Part shown: in pieces, positions 34,740 to 43,078 of the stretch
Position numbering within the stretch: the first letter of the stretch is position 1
How the letters are laid out: every line of letters starts with the position of its first letter
Made by a program: the position numbers and the translations under genes
Notes under the pieces: model-generated
Seen by the model: only the letters and a program-made list of their open reading frames with translations
The model's database searches: none
Told to the model about the DNA's origin: nothing
Source of the DNA: Demequina aestuarii
GTDB lineage: Bacteria; Actinomycetota; Actinomycetes; Actinomycetales; Demequinaceae
DNA: 64,000 nucleotides
Assembly (NCBI RefSeq): GCF_000975095.1
Contig: NZ_BBRD01000001.1
Span: 2,251,467 to 2,315,466, forward strand
Direction of reading: 5' to 3'

Positions 34740-35894
34740 ATGAGCCGTATGACTCGTGAAGCGGGTGCGCGCGGTCCGGGGCGTGCGGCGCCAGCAGGGG
34801 CCGCAGCGGCGTCACGCAGTGGCGACGACGGCGCGCCCGCCTGGATCCATCGGTTCGTCTGGCGATCACTCTGGAAGACGGTCGCCGTCGGCATCATCGC
34901 GACGCTCGGGATCCTGATCTTCATCGAGATCAGGCACGTGCTCGCGGTGCTCGTCATCTCACTGTTCTTCGCGCTCGCCATCATCCCCGGCGTCGAGGCG
35001 CTCACGACCCGCTACCCGCTGCGTCGGGGGGCCGCCGTCGGCATCATCTTCTTGGCCGCCACCATCGCGCTGGTCCTGATGATCGCGTTCCTGGTCCCCG
35101 CGATCGTGACGCTCGCCGAGCAGCTCAGCTCCCGGCTCGTCGGGTGGATGGCCGATCTCGATCGCTTCTCGCGGGGGGTGATCGACCAAGACGCCGCAGT
35201 CGACGCGGCGTCCCCGCTCCTGCACGCCATTCAGCAGTGGGGAGACAACATCTTCGGAGTGCTCTCGTCAGGACTCGGGCTCGCCTTCGACGTCTTCACG
35301 ATCCTCACCTTCACCTTCTACTTCGCCGCAGACTTCCCTCGGCTGATGCGCGCCGTGATGAGGCGCATCCCGCCGGAGCGACAGCAGTTCGTGCAATGGC
35401 TGGCACGCACCTCGATCGAGCAGACGGCCGGCTACTTCTACTCGCGGCTGCTGCTGATGTTCATCTGCGGCACTGGCGCACTGTTCGTCATGCTGCTCGC
35501 GGGCCTGCCCCTGGTGTACGCCATGCCTCTCGCCCTGTTCATGGGATTCACCTCGGAGTTCATCCCCTTCATCGGCACGTACCTGGGCGCCATCCTCCCC
35601 TCGATCGTCATGCTCGCGGTCCAGGGAGTGCTCCCCACCTTGATCCTGCTCGCCTACGTCGTGATCTATCAGCAGGTCGAGAACTACGTGCTGAATCCCA
35701 AGCTGTCGTCGAAGACGATGGAGCTCAATGGCGCGGTGGCGTTCGGAGGCGCGATGGTCGGCGCCGCGATAGCAGGACCTATGGGTGCGTTCATGGCGCT
35801 CCCGGTGGCGGCGCTGATCACCGTGCTCGTCACCCACAGTGGCCGCACGTATCCCCTGGCGGAGGACGGCGACGCTCACGAGGCCCCGGCCTGA
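34740..35894 (+). CDS. AI-2E family transporter (PerM-type membrane protein)
   Basis: 384 residues. A basic, Ala/Gly-rich N-terminal tail, then about eight helices with the family blocks VISLFFALAIIPGVEAL, LGLAFDVFTILTFTFYFAADFP, EFIPFIGTYLGAILPSIVML and YQQVENYVLNPKLSSKTMELN. Members export or exchange small molecules or protons; the AI-2 link applies to a few only. ATG 34740 or ATG 34749 may be the start; neither has a good ribosome site. It follows the mannosyltransferase by 50 bp and ends at a strong terminator. Confidence 0.9.
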   Translation: MSRMTREAGARGPGRAAPAGAAAASRSGDDGAPAWIHRFVWRSLWKTVAVGIIATLGILIFIEIRHVLAVLVISLFFALAIIPGVEALTTRYPLRRGAAVGIIFLAATIALVLMIAFLVPAIVTLAEQLSSRLVGWMADLDRFSRGVIDQDAAVDAASPLLHAIQQWGDNIFGVLSSGLGLAFDVFTILTFTFYFAADFPRLMRAVMRRIPPERQQFVQWLARTSIEQTAGYFYSRLLLMFICGTGALFVMLLAGLPLVYAMPLALFMGFTSEFIPFIGTYLGAILPSIVMLAVQGVLPTLILLAYVVIYQQVENYVLNPKLSSKTMELNGAVAFGGAMVGAAIAGPMGAFMALPVAALITVLVTHSGRTYPLAEDGDAHEAPA

Positions 35895-35900
35895 CTGAGA

Positions 35901-35952
35901 CGCCACGACGCCGGCGACCGTTCCCCGCGGGGTGGTCGCCGGCGTCGTGGCG
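35901..35952. terminator. Bidirectional terminator with a perfect 19-bp stem
   Basis: Arms 35901-35919 and 35934-35952 are exact reverse complements (beginning CGCCACGACG, ending CGTCGTGGCG) with a 14-nt loop. It separates the convergent AI-2E and FKBP genes, 6 and 17 bp from their stops. Confidence 0.8.
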
Positions 35953-35969
35953 TGATGGAGAGTGTGGGG

Positions 35970-36950
35970 CTAGGCCACCGCGAGGATGTCGACCACGAAC
36001 ACGAGCGTCGAACCTGGCGGGATGGGGTCACGGTCCTGCTCGCCGTAGCCCAGTTCCGGCGGGACCACGAGCAGCACCTGGCTGCCGACGGTCTGGCCCG
36101 CGAGCCCGTCCGTCCAGCCCTGGATGAGCTGACCCTCCTGGAAAGCGAACAGCGAGGGCTCACTGCGGTCCCACGACGAGTCGAACTTCTCGCCGTCCCA
36201 GATCCATCCGGTGTAGTGCGCGACGACGGTGTCACCGAGCTCGACGACCTCACCGTCGGCCGGTCCCTCGATGAGCTGCTGGACCACGAGCTCGGTGGGC
36301 ATCTCTGCGTCGCCGATCTCGACCGACGGCGCACCCGTCTCCTCGTCGAGAGTCACGCTCGGGACGCCCTCGGCCGGATCCACTGCCTCGCCCTCGGCGC
36401 GGTCGAGGGGGTCGATCACGTCAGTGATGGTCATCGCCATGAAGATCGCCGCGTTCGGGGTGTCCGTGGCGGTCTGGTCGATGGTGGCGAAGATCACGTC
36501 CGAGCCGACGGACGAGCCCGCGAGGGCGTTGTAGAGGGCGGGCTCGAGCGACGTCTCCGAGACGAGCAGCGACTCCGGCGCCTCGGACTCGTAGGTCGAG
36601 AACAGCTGCGACCCATCCGTGCCGGAGGTGATGGTGTAGTTGACGGTCACGACCTGGCCGGACTCGACGGCGGCACCGTCGCCATCCTCGACGATGCGGG
36701 TGGCGGTGCCGGAGACGGTGCTGGGGGTCGCGACGGTCAGGGTCGGGATGCCCTCGTCGTCTTCCTCCCACGTGATCTCGTCGAGCATCGCGACGTCCTC
36801 GGCCGCTCCGAAGTCAGTGGCGTCGCCACCTGCCCCGGCGCTGGTGGTCGGCGTGGGCGACTCGCTCGCATCGTCATCAGACCCGGAGGCGCAGCCCGCC
36901 AGGACGAGCGTGGCCGCTGCGACGGCGGCGATGGGCAGGTGCTTCTTCAC
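35970..36950 (-). CDS. FKBP-type peptidyl-prolyl isomerase lipoprotein with two FKBP domains
   Basis: 326 residues. Lipoprotein signal MKKHLPIAAVAAATLVLAGC with Cys near 20, then a Ser/Thr/Asp-rich linker. A first, degenerate FKBP-like domain is at about 95-185 (VTVNYTITSGTDGSQLFSTY) and a canonical one at about 235-326 (VVAHYTGWIWDGEKFDSSW, LIQGWTDGLAGQ, IPPGSTLVFVVDIL). It should catalyse proline isomerisation in exported proteins. Own gene, no operon partner; upstream gap of 104 bp to lrp. Confidence 0.93.
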   Translation of the reverse strand: MKKHLPIAAVAAATLVLAGCASGSDDDASESPTPTTSAGAGGDATDFGAAEDVAMLDEITWEEDDEGIPTLTVATPSTVSGTATRIVEDGDGAAVESGQVVTVNYTITSGTDGSQLFSTYESEAPESLLVSETSLEPALYNALAGSSVGSDVIFATIDQTATDTPNAAIFMAMTITDVIDPLDRAEGEAVDPAEGVPSVTLDEETGAPSVEIGDAEMPTELVVQQLIEGPADGEVVELGDTVVAHYTGWIWDGEKFDSSWDRSEPSLFAFQEGQLIQGWTDGLAGQTVGSQVLLVVPPELGYGEQDRDPIPPGSTLVFVVDILAVA

Positions 36951-37054
36951 GCGGGGGTACTCCTCGAATCAGGGGGCAGGTCGGCGCCCGCCACCGTATC
37001 CCACGGCCCGGACGCATTGGGACAACCCCTGGCATGCAGGAAACGTTCCCGGCA

Positions 37055-37501
37055 TCAGTCCATGCCACGCGGCCCGAACAGGCGCGACAGCACGATCGCG
37101 GAGCGGGTCGAGTCCACCTGCGTCGCGAGGCGCACCTTCTCGAGAGCCACCTCGAGGTGGGGAGGATTGCGCGCACGGATGCGAACGATCGCGTCGGCAC
37201 TGCCGGTCACCGTGAACGCCTCATCGACGTCCGGGATGCCGCTGAGGACGCGCCGCAGCTCGTGCGGGGCGACCGTGCCGCGACAGAACAGCTCGACGTA
37301 CGCCTCCGTCGAGCGCCCGTCGATCTCGGGGTCGATGAGGACGGTGAATCCCTGGATCACACCGTCCGCGATCATCCGATCCATGCGTCGCTTGACCGCG
37401 GACGGCGAGAGCCCCACCCGGTCGCCCATCTCGGCGTAACTGGCCCGAGCATCGTCCCTCAGAAGTGCGAGGATGCTCCTGTCGAGCTCGTCGATGGCCA
37501 T
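37055..37501 (-). CDS. Lrp/AsnC-family transcriptional regulator
   Basis: 148 residues. N-terminal winged helix DELDRSILALLRDDARASYAEMGDRVGLSPSAVKRRM and C-terminal RAM ligand domain (VTGSADAIVRIRARNP, STRSAIVLSRLFG). ATG 37501 follows GGGAGG at 4 nt. It is divergent from ornithine cyclodeaminase, and Lrp proteins usually control the adjacent gene, so it probably senses ornithine, arginine or proline and regulates that gene, perhaps also the DDAH-like gene. Confidence 0.94.
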   Translation of the reverse strand: MAIDELDRSILALLRDDARASYAEMGDRVGLSPSAVKRRMDRMIADGVIQGFTVLIDPEIDGRSTEAYVELFCRGTVAPHELRRVLSGIPDVDEAFTVTGSADAIVRIRARNPPHLEVALEKVRLATQVDSTRSAIVLSRLFGPRGMD

Positions 37502-37522
37502 CAGGCCTCCCTCTTTCGCCGG

Positions 37523-37531
37523 ATTCTTGCG
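37523..37531 (-). promoter_or_regulatory. ATTCTTGCG motif in the lrp leader
   Basis: This word differs by one base from ATTATTGCG at 32146-32154 upstream of the DDAH-like gene. It lies between the lrp promoter and start codon, a place suited to autoregulation. Low certainty. Confidence 0.3.
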
Positions 37532-37541
37532 TCCAACCTCG

Positions 37542-37572
37542 AGAATACGCATGCGACCCGCGTCTGAGTCAA
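37542..37572 (-). promoter_or_regulatory. lrp promoter TTGACT-N19-TATTCT
   Basis: On the minus strand TTGACT (37572-37567) and TATTCT (37547-37542) are 19 bp apart. The transcript would start near 37535, giving a leader of about 35 nt. One of the closest matches to the housekeeping consensus in the window. Confidence 0.55.
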
Positions 37573-37661
37573 GACTTCCGCACGATCTGGTTGGCACACT
37601 GGGGAGACGAGGCGACTAGACGAAGGGGTCCAGGCCTGTTTTCAACGTCTGGGAGGGCGAC

Positions 37662-38693
37662 ATGGTGCAGTTCGTAGGGGTTCCGCAGATGCGGGCGTGG
37701 GTATCCGAGGCCGGACCGGAGCGTATCATCGCCGGGCTGACCGAAGCGGTCGAGCAAGATCTGCTGCACTGGCGGCGATTCGACAAGATCCCCCGAGTCG
37801 CCTCCCATTCTCCGGTGGGGGTCATCGAACTGATGCCCACCTCCGACGGCTCTCTCTACGCGTTCAAGTACGTCAACGGCCACCCGTCGAATCCGTCGCG
37901 CGGCCTGCAGACGGTGACCGCATTCGGCATGCTCGCCGACGTCCAGACGGGCTACCCCCTGCTGATCTCGGAGATGACGGTGCTGACCGCCCTCCGCACA
38001 GCCGCAACCTCCGCCGTCGCGGCCCGGGCTCTCGCGCGACCGGACTCGCGCGTCCACGCGCTCATCGGGGCCGGCAGCCAGTCGGAGTTCCAGGCCATCG
38101 CAATCCGCGCGGCGCTGGGCATCGACACGGTGCGCGTGTGGGACACCGACCCCGCCGCCCTCGCCAAGTTCGAGCGCAACGCCCGTGGTCTGGGCTTCGA
38201 CGTTCACCTCGCGTCGTCGGCGGCCGACGCGGTCGCCGGGGCCGACATCGTCACGACCTGCACGGCCGACAAGTCGAACGCCCACGTGCTCGACGCGTCC
38301 ATGGTGGCACCGGGCACCCACATCAACGCGATCGGCGGCGACTGCCCGGGCAAGACCGAGCTGGACGTCGAGATCCTGCGCGGCGCCGCGATCATCGCCG
38401 TCGAGTTCGAGCCGCAGACGCGCATCGAGGGTGAGATCCAGCAGCTCTCGCCGAACCACCCGGTCTCCGCACTGTGGGACGTGCTCGCAGGCGCGGCCTC
38501 AGGGCGCACGGCCGATGCAGACATCACCGTCTTCGACTCCGTGGGCTTCGCGATGGAGGACTTCTCCGCGTTGCGGTACCTGCGCGACTCGGTCGCCGGC
38601 ACGCACTGGGTCGAGGAGATTGACATCGTCGCCGAGCCCGAGGACCCCAAGGACTTGTTCTCGCTCGCCGTCGCGCCGATCCTGACGCACTAG
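37662..38693 (+). CDS. Ornithine cyclodeaminase/mu-crystallin family enzyme
   Basis: 343 residues. Substrate-binding Arg/Lys regions (YAFKYVNGHPSNP, SEMTVLTALRTAATSA), Rossmann NAD motif LIGAGSQSEFQAIA, and DGDCPGKTELD-like loop seen as GGDCPGKTELD with the catalytic Asp. The enzyme converts ornithine to proline and ammonia; relatives reduce or dehydrogenate amino acids. ATG 37662 follows GGGAGGGCGAC. Divergent from an Lrp regulator. The full-length match to bona fide OCD (about 340-350 residues, GDCPGKTE) favours the ornithine enzyme. Confidence 0.93.
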   Translation: MVQFVGVPQMRAWVSEAGPERIIAGLTEAVEQDLLHWRRFDKIPRVASHSPVGVIELMPTSDGSLYAFKYVNGHPSNPSRGLQTVTAFGMLADVQTGYPLLISEMTVLTALRTAATSAVAARALARPDSRVHALIGAGSQSEFQAIAIRAALGIDTVRVWDTDPAALAKFERNARGLGFDVHLASSAADAVAGADIVTTCTADKSNAHVLDASMVAPGTHINAIGGDCPGKTELDVEILRGAAIIAVEFEPQTRIEGEIQQLSPNHPVSALWDVLAGAASGRTADADITVFDSVGFAMEDFSALRYLRDSVAGTHWVEEIDIVAEPEDPKDLFSLAVAPILTH

Positions 38694-38694
38694 T

Positions 38695-39705
38695 TCAGGG
38701 CCGAGGCGCCGCCGCTGGCGGCGTGGGCCTGCCCGCCCACGCCGCCAGCGTGGCGATGCCCCAGAACAGCAGGTCCACCGCCGCCGACCACACTCGACTC
38801 AGCAGCACCACGAGCGCCGCGGTGGGCGCGGGCAGCACGATCAGCAGCAGCACCAGCTGCGTCGCGTCCCTGGTGCCCAGCCCGCTGGGGACCAGCGGAG
38901 TCAGGATGCCGACCACGCCGGCGAAGCCGAACGCCCCCACGAGGAACATCAGATCCGCAACGCCCACGTCGGGCACGACCGACCGCATGAGCAGCGCGTA
39001 CGCGAGGCCCGAGAGCAGGGCGCCGCCGCCGTACAGCGCCAGCGAGTCGCGTACGACCGGCCACCCGACGGGAGACGGCGTGCCGCGGCGCAGCATGCGG
39101 AACCCGAGCGCGAGCAGTCGGTTGAACACCGGCGGCGTCATCGCCACGAACCCGGCGATCGCGCACAGCGCGACGATCAGCCGGAGCGCGGGCGACACCT
39201 CGCCGATGCGCGGGTCGAGGGCGAGCAGCGCGAGCGAGACCGTGCCGACAGCCACCACCTGCGCCGCGGCCTCCACCAATGTCGACACTGCGAGACGGGA
39301 CTTCGAGATCCCCTGCTCGGCGGCGAGATAGATCTTGCCCGCGATCCATGGCACCGTGCCCGGGATGTAGCGGGCGAGCCACGCCCGCGCGTAGATGTCC
39401 GCCAGCACTCGCAGCGACGGAAGCTGGCGCGCACCCAGCCGCGACAGCACGACCGCCCACACCACGACGCCGAGGTACCTGAACGCGAGCGCGAGCGCCG
39501 TCGCCGCGGCGATCCAGCCCCACCCCAGGCTGACGCCTTCCAGATCCGTCCAGTCGATGGCCCAGACGAACCACCCGAATGCCACGACGATCGCCGCGTA
39601 GAACACTCCCTTGAGCACCGTGACCGACCGTCGTCGGGGACTCCCGGCGGCCATCGACGCGGGATCGCCGCCCATCTCCGGCTCGCCGCCCGCGTCCGCG
39701 CTCAC
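38695..39705 (-). CDS. Lysylphosphatidylglycerol synthase-type flippase domain protein (UPF0104)
   Basis: 336 residues, about eight membrane helices with the UPF0104/LPG_synthase_TM blocks RYLGVVVWAVVLSRLGAR, ARYIPGTVPWIAGKIYLA and LTPLVPSGLGTRDATQLVLL. No lysyl-transferase domain, so it is a stand-alone flippase-like protein, probably moving a lipid-linked glycan or similar. GTG 39705 overlaps the stop of the pyruvyltransferase gene. It ends a three-gene glycan set (GT4, pyruvyltransferase-like, flippase-like). A 16-bp stem at its 3' end serves as terminator. Confidence 0.85.
   Translation of the reverse strand: MSADAGGEPEMGGDPASMAAGSPRRRSVTVLKGVFYAAIVVAFGWFVWAIDWTDLEGVSLGWGWIAAATALALAFRYLGVVVWAVVLSRLGARQLPSLRVLADIYARAWLARYIPGTVPWIAGKIYLAAEQGISKSRLAVSTLVEAAAQVVAVGTVSLALLALDPRIGEVSPALRLIVALCAIAGFVAMTPPVFNRLLALGFRMLRRGTPSPVGWPVVRDSLALYGGGALLSGLAYALLMRSVVPDVGVADLMFLVGAFGFAGVVGILTPLVPSGLGTRDATQLVLLLIVLPAPTAALVVLLSRVWSAAVDLLFWGIATLAAWAGRPTPPAAAPRP
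38713..38750. terminator. Perfect 16-bp stem inside the 3' end of the flippase-like gene
   Basis: CGCTGGCGGCGTGGGC (38713-38728) and its exact reverse complement (38735-38750) enclose a 6-nt loop. It starts 19 bp after the ornithine cyclodeaminase stop and lies within the last 60 bp of the opposing coding sequence, so it can terminate the plus-strand gene while encoding protein on the other strand. Confidence 0.65.
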
Positions 39706-40868
39706 GTCGTCGCCGCCGCGAGCGCCGCCGCCAGGTCACCGCGCAACGTCTCGCGCATGGCGCCGATGCGCTCGCGGGTCCGCGCGTGCTGCTCGCCGTC
39801 CGCCTCGACGGCGGAGACCATCGCCGTCAGGTCGGCCAGCGCATCGGGCTCGAGCAGGCGTTCGATGGGCCGCGTGTAGGCCTCCGCTCCCAGCTGCTCG
39901 GCATAGAGCCGGCCCTTGTCGACGTAGTAGTACGTCACGGTGGGAACGCCCACGGATGTGGCGACGATCCCGGCGTGCAGCCGCAGGGCGACCATCACGT
40001 CGGCGCGAGCGATCACGGAGCGCAGCTCTTCCGGCCCCAGCTCGTCGTCGGCGAGCACGTGGACGCGATCGGGCCGTGCCGCCCGCTCCCGCAGCTCGCG
40101 GGCATACTCCGGGTCCTCGCCCATGTGCATGGGGACCAGCACCACTGCCCCGTGAGACTGCACCAGGGCGTCGATCGCGCTCACCACCGTGCCCCCAAGC
40201 GACAGGGCCTGCGCCGACGGCCCCTGCCCGGTGCGCCACCGATGCGGCAGCCACCCACCCTCGCGGTAGTGGAACCACCGCCGTGGAGCGAGCACCGCGA
40301 AGCGCTCGAACGGGACGTGCTGGCGCGGCTCTGGCCGCGCATCGGCCGCATAGACGGCGCAGTCGTAGCTCGCCGTCACGACACCCGGAGGCACGCCCCA
40401 GGACTCGAGCAGCGCGCGCGACTGAGCGTCGCGGGTCAGGAACGCGCGGGTGCGGGCAACGGTACGGGCGATCAGCCGACGGCTGGAGCGCGCGCTCGTG
40501 CGCCCGATGCCCTGAAAAGTGCCGACCACGCGCGGGTTGGCGAGGCTCACACCGCGCATCTTGACGGCCCAGTACCAGACGCCCAGCCTGTTCGTGTAGT
40601 CCTTCAGCAGCTCGCCCCCGCCCCACAGCACCACGTCCGCGCGGCGTGCGGCCCGCATCAGGCGCAGCAGGTCGAGCGGGTTCAGCGAGTGAATGTTCTG
40701 CGGCAGCACGTCGACGCCGTACCAGTCGCGGTCGCGCTCGGCGTGCTGAGAGATCAGCGTGATGCGGGCATGGGGGTCCAGGTCACGCACGAGCGCGACC
40801 AGGCCGGCGGCGATCGCGCGGTCCCCGCGGTTCGCCGCCAGGTCCGAGTTCACGACCAGCACTCTCAC
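39702..40868 (-). CDS. Polysaccharide pyruvyl transferase family protein
   Basis: 388 residues from GTG 40868, placed there because GGGAGG lies 9 nt upstream and GTGA overlaps the previous stop; ATG 40877 abuts that site. CsaB/WcaK-type fold: LAANRGDRAIAAGLVA, DVVLWGGGELLKDYTN, VVGTFQGIG, AFLTRDAQSRALL, VPMHMGEDPEY, MVALRLHAGIVATSVGVP. Such enzymes add ketal-linked pyruvate to wall or capsular sugars; some relatives are glycosyltransferase-like. Between a GT4 and a flippase-like gene, a role in an envelope glycan is likely. Confidence 0.88.
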   Translation of the reverse strand: MRVLVVNSDLAANRGDRAIAAGLVALVRDLDPHARITLISQHAERDRDWYGVDVLPQNIHSLNPLDLLRLMRAARRADVVLWGGGELLKDYTNRLGVWYWAVKMRGVSLANPRVVGTFQGIGRTSARSSRRLIARTVARTRAFLTRDAQSRALLESWGVPPGVVTASYDCAVYAADARPEPRQHVPFERFAVLAPRRWFHYREGGWLPHRWRTGQGPSAQALSLGGTVVSAIDALVQSHGAVVLVPMHMGEDPEYARELRERAARPDRVHVLADDELGPEELRSVIARADVMVALRLHAGIVATSVGVPTVTYYYVDKGRLYAEQLGAEAYTRPIERLLEPDALADLTAMVSAVEADGEQHARTRERIGAMRETLRGDLAAALAAATT

Positions 40869-42106
40869 GCGCGCCATCCTCCCACGTGCGCCGCGGCCCT
40901 GAGCGTGTCCAGCATGGTGGGCGCGAGCGCCTCCCAGGTGAGCGCGCCGGCCAGGTCGCGAGCGGCCGCGACCGCCTGATCGCGCTCGCGATCGCCGCGC
41001 CCCATCACCGCGATGAGCGCGCTCGCGAGGGCGGCGGCGTCGCCGGCCGGCACCACCGTTCCCGCATCGGTGCCTGCGAGGAGTTCGTGCACGCCGGAGG
41101 CGTCGCTCACGACGAGAGCCGCGCCCCGCCCGAGCGCCTCGAGCGCGGCCACCGGCAGTCCGTCCGCGTCTCCGTCCACCGCCACGACGGACGGCACCGC
41201 GACCACCGCGGCCTCGGCCTCGAGCGCCGCCTTGGCGTCTCCCGTGACGTAGCCGCGGAAATCGACGCCGGCGAGTCCGGTCGCGGCCTGCTCGAGCCTT
41301 TCGCGCCATGGCCCGTCTCCACCGATCAGGAGTCGTGCGTCCGGCACGGCGGCGCGCACCGCTGACCACGCATCGAGAAGCACGTGGATGCCCTTCTTCT
41401 CGACCAGGCGAGCGATCACGGCCACGGTGTGGGGATCGGGAACGGGCGCGTCGGCCGAGGGAGGGGCGGGCTTCTCGATGCCCATGGGCGACGCGACGAT
41501 TGCGCGCTCCAGCGCGTGACGTTCCGCGCCCTCGAAGAACGCGAGCAGCTTGGCGGCTGTCTGCCGGCTCACGGCCGTCACGGCTGCCGCCCGGCGCGTG
41601 ACGCGGCGCACGACGCGCGTTCCCAGCGGACCGAGCCTCCGGAGCACCGCGACGTCGGAGGCGTGCGTGGTGACGACGAACGGCACTCGCGCGCGTCGCG
41701 CGACCGAGGCCGCGACGATCGCCTGCGGCGTGAACCAGTGGGCGTAGATGACGTCCGGGCGTTGGCTGGCGACGGCTCGCCGGAGGGCTCGACGCTCGCC
41801 GGCGACGAGCAGGGGGATGACGGCGGCCAGCGACCGGCGGGCCGCGATGGCCGGCATGATGCCGCGCGCGGTGAGCACTTCGAGCCGAGAAGGTGCGTAG
41901 CGGAACCGGTCCTGGGTGACGCGGCCGTCCTCCGACTCCTCGCATGGCCAGGAGAGACCGCGTGAGGATGGCGTGTGGGGCGCGAGGATGCGAACGGTGA
42001 GCGTGGGATCCGCGGCCGCGAGCGACAGCGCCTGGTCGAGAACGAAGCGCGGAACGGCGTCGTCGCCATGCGCGGGCACGGTCGATGCCACCACCAGGAC
42101 GTCCAC
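40865..42106 (-). CDS. Glycosyltransferase family 4
   Basis: 413 residues, GT-B fold. N-terminal acceptor domain (DVIYAHWFTPQAIVAASVA, VVTTHASDVAVLR), hinge ASPMGIEKP, C-terminal donor domain with IARLVEKKGIHVLLDAW, LLIGGDGPWRERLE and GLPVAALEALGRGAALV. GTG 42106 fits a leaderless promoter 7 nt upstream. The donor sugar cannot be read. First gene of the glycan set that continues into the pyruvyltransferase and flippase-like genes. Confidence 0.93.
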   Translation of the reverse strand: MDVLVVASTVPAHGDDAVPRFVLDQALSLAAADPTLTVRILAPHTPSSRGLSWPCEESEDGRVTQDRFRYAPSRLEVLTARGIMPAIAARRSLAAVIPLLVAGERRALRRAVASQRPDVIYAHWFTPQAIVAASVARRARVPFVVTTHASDVAVLRRLGPLGTRVVRRVTRRAAAVTAVSRQTAAKLLAFFEGAERHALERAIVASPMGIEKPAPPSADAPVPDPHTVAVIARLVEKKGIHVLLDAWSAVRAAVPDARLLIGGDGPWRERLEQAATGLAGVDFRGYVTGDAKAALEAEAAVVAVPSVVAVDGDADGLPVAALEALGRGAALVVSDASGVHELLAGTDAGTVVPAGDAAALASALIAVMGRGDRERDQAVAAARDLAGALTWEALAPTMLDTLRAAAHVGGWRA

Positions 42107-42113
42107 GGAGCCC

Positions 42114-42119
42114 ACGCTA
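42114..42119 (-). promoter_or_regulatory. -10 element TAGCGT of the GT4 operon; leaderless start
   Basis: On the minus strand TAGCGT (42119-42114) is 7 nt before GTG 42106, with no Shine-Dalgarno. Same geometry as at 3814 and 33159. Confidence 0.5.
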
Positions 42120-42132
42120 GCGGGTGGGCGCG

Positions 42133-42924
42133 TCAGCCCAGGCGGATGAACTCGCGCACGTCGTCGGCGGGCAGCGCATCGGCCGTCGCCGTGACCTCCA
42201 TCGACTCGAGGTCGAGCGGTTCGCCGATGGTGGTGAGGAAGGCGGTGTCGGCGGCGTCGCGGCCGGTCGCGATGCGCACCATCGTCTGGCGCGGCGCAAG
42301 CGTCGTGGCATCCACCGCCCACCACTCGCCGTCGACGAGTGCCTCGGCGACCGCGTGGAAGTCCATGGGCGACAGCCCGGGAGCGTAGACCGACACCAGC
42401 CGGGCGGGGACGTCCATGGCGCGCAGCATCGCGATCACCAGGTGCGCGAAGTCACGGCACACGCCCCGGCGGGTCATGTACGTCTCGGCTGCACCGTCGG
42501 TGGGCCGGGAGGATCCAGAGATGTACGCGAGCTGCGTGCCCACCCAACTGCCCACGAAGGACACGAGGTCGAGCCCGGAGCGCCCGCCCGCCTCGGCCAC
42601 GGCCGTGGGGGTCAGCGTGTCCGACTCGCAGTACCTGCTGGGGCGCAGGTACTCGATGAGGTCCATGTCGCTGACCGGCGCCGGTTGCGACTGGCCCTGG
42701 ACGGTGGCGCGGTACTGCACGTCGACCGCACCCTCAGTGACGTCGCACGTGTGCAGGCGCGTCCCGTGCTTGTCGGTCACCTCGGTGATGGCGAGCTCTC
42801 GTCCGTCCTGGACGACCACCAGTGACTCGTCCGCTCGTTCCTTGTCCGCCACCGCGATGGACAGCACCAGGCGTGCGGGACCGGAGGCGGACAGGCTGAG
42901 GGAGGAGGTCACGTCGCGTCGCAT
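42133..42924 (-). CDS. Transglutaminase-like family protein
   Basis: 263 residues. An N-terminal bacterial transglutaminase-like beta domain (MRRDVTSSLSLSASGP), then the catalytic core with Cys in TRRGVCRDFAHL, His in MDFHAVAEA and Asp in WWAVDATTLAPR. All three catalytic residues are present, so it may act as a cysteine protease or amidase. No signal peptide. Probably its own transcript, upstream of the GT4 gene. Confidence 0.9.
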   Translation of the reverse strand: MRRDVTSSLSLSASGPARLVLSIAVADKERADESLVVVQDGRELAITEVTDKHGTRLHTCDVTEGAVDVQYRATVQGQSQPAPVSDMDLIEYLRPSRYCESDTLTPTAVAEAGGRSGLDLVSFVGSWVGTQLAYISGSSRPTDGAAETYMTRRGVCRDFAHLVIAMLRAMDVPARLVSVYAPGLSPMDFHAVAEALVDGEWWAVDATTLAPRQTMVRIATGRDAADTAFLTTIGEPLDLESMEVTATADALPADDVREFIRLG

Positions 42925-42982
42925 GCCTGCATCGTCTCACCTCACGTCGCGTGGCGGGGCAGCCGCGGCCATGACGAGCATG

Positions 42983-43012
42983 TTGGCTCTGGTGGGCCCT
43001 TCTCCCTAGAAT
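42983..43012 (+). promoter_or_regulatory. Promoter of the LuxR-type regulator gene: TTGGCT-N18-TAGAAT
   Basis: TTGGCT (42983-42988) and TAGAAT (43007-43012) are 18 bp apart. The leader to ATG 43079 is about 60 nt. Good match to the housekeeping consensus. Confidence 0.6.
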
Positions 43013-43078
43013 CACGCACGGTGCACGGTCACGATCCGCTGCACGAGGCTGTCCGGCCACAAGGAGGGAGCGCTCGCC

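Noticed and set aside
34740-35894. A dedicated autoinducer-2 exporter
   Set aside because: The AI-2E family name is broad; no luxS or AI-2 uptake genes are seen in the window, so no quorum-sensing role is claimed.
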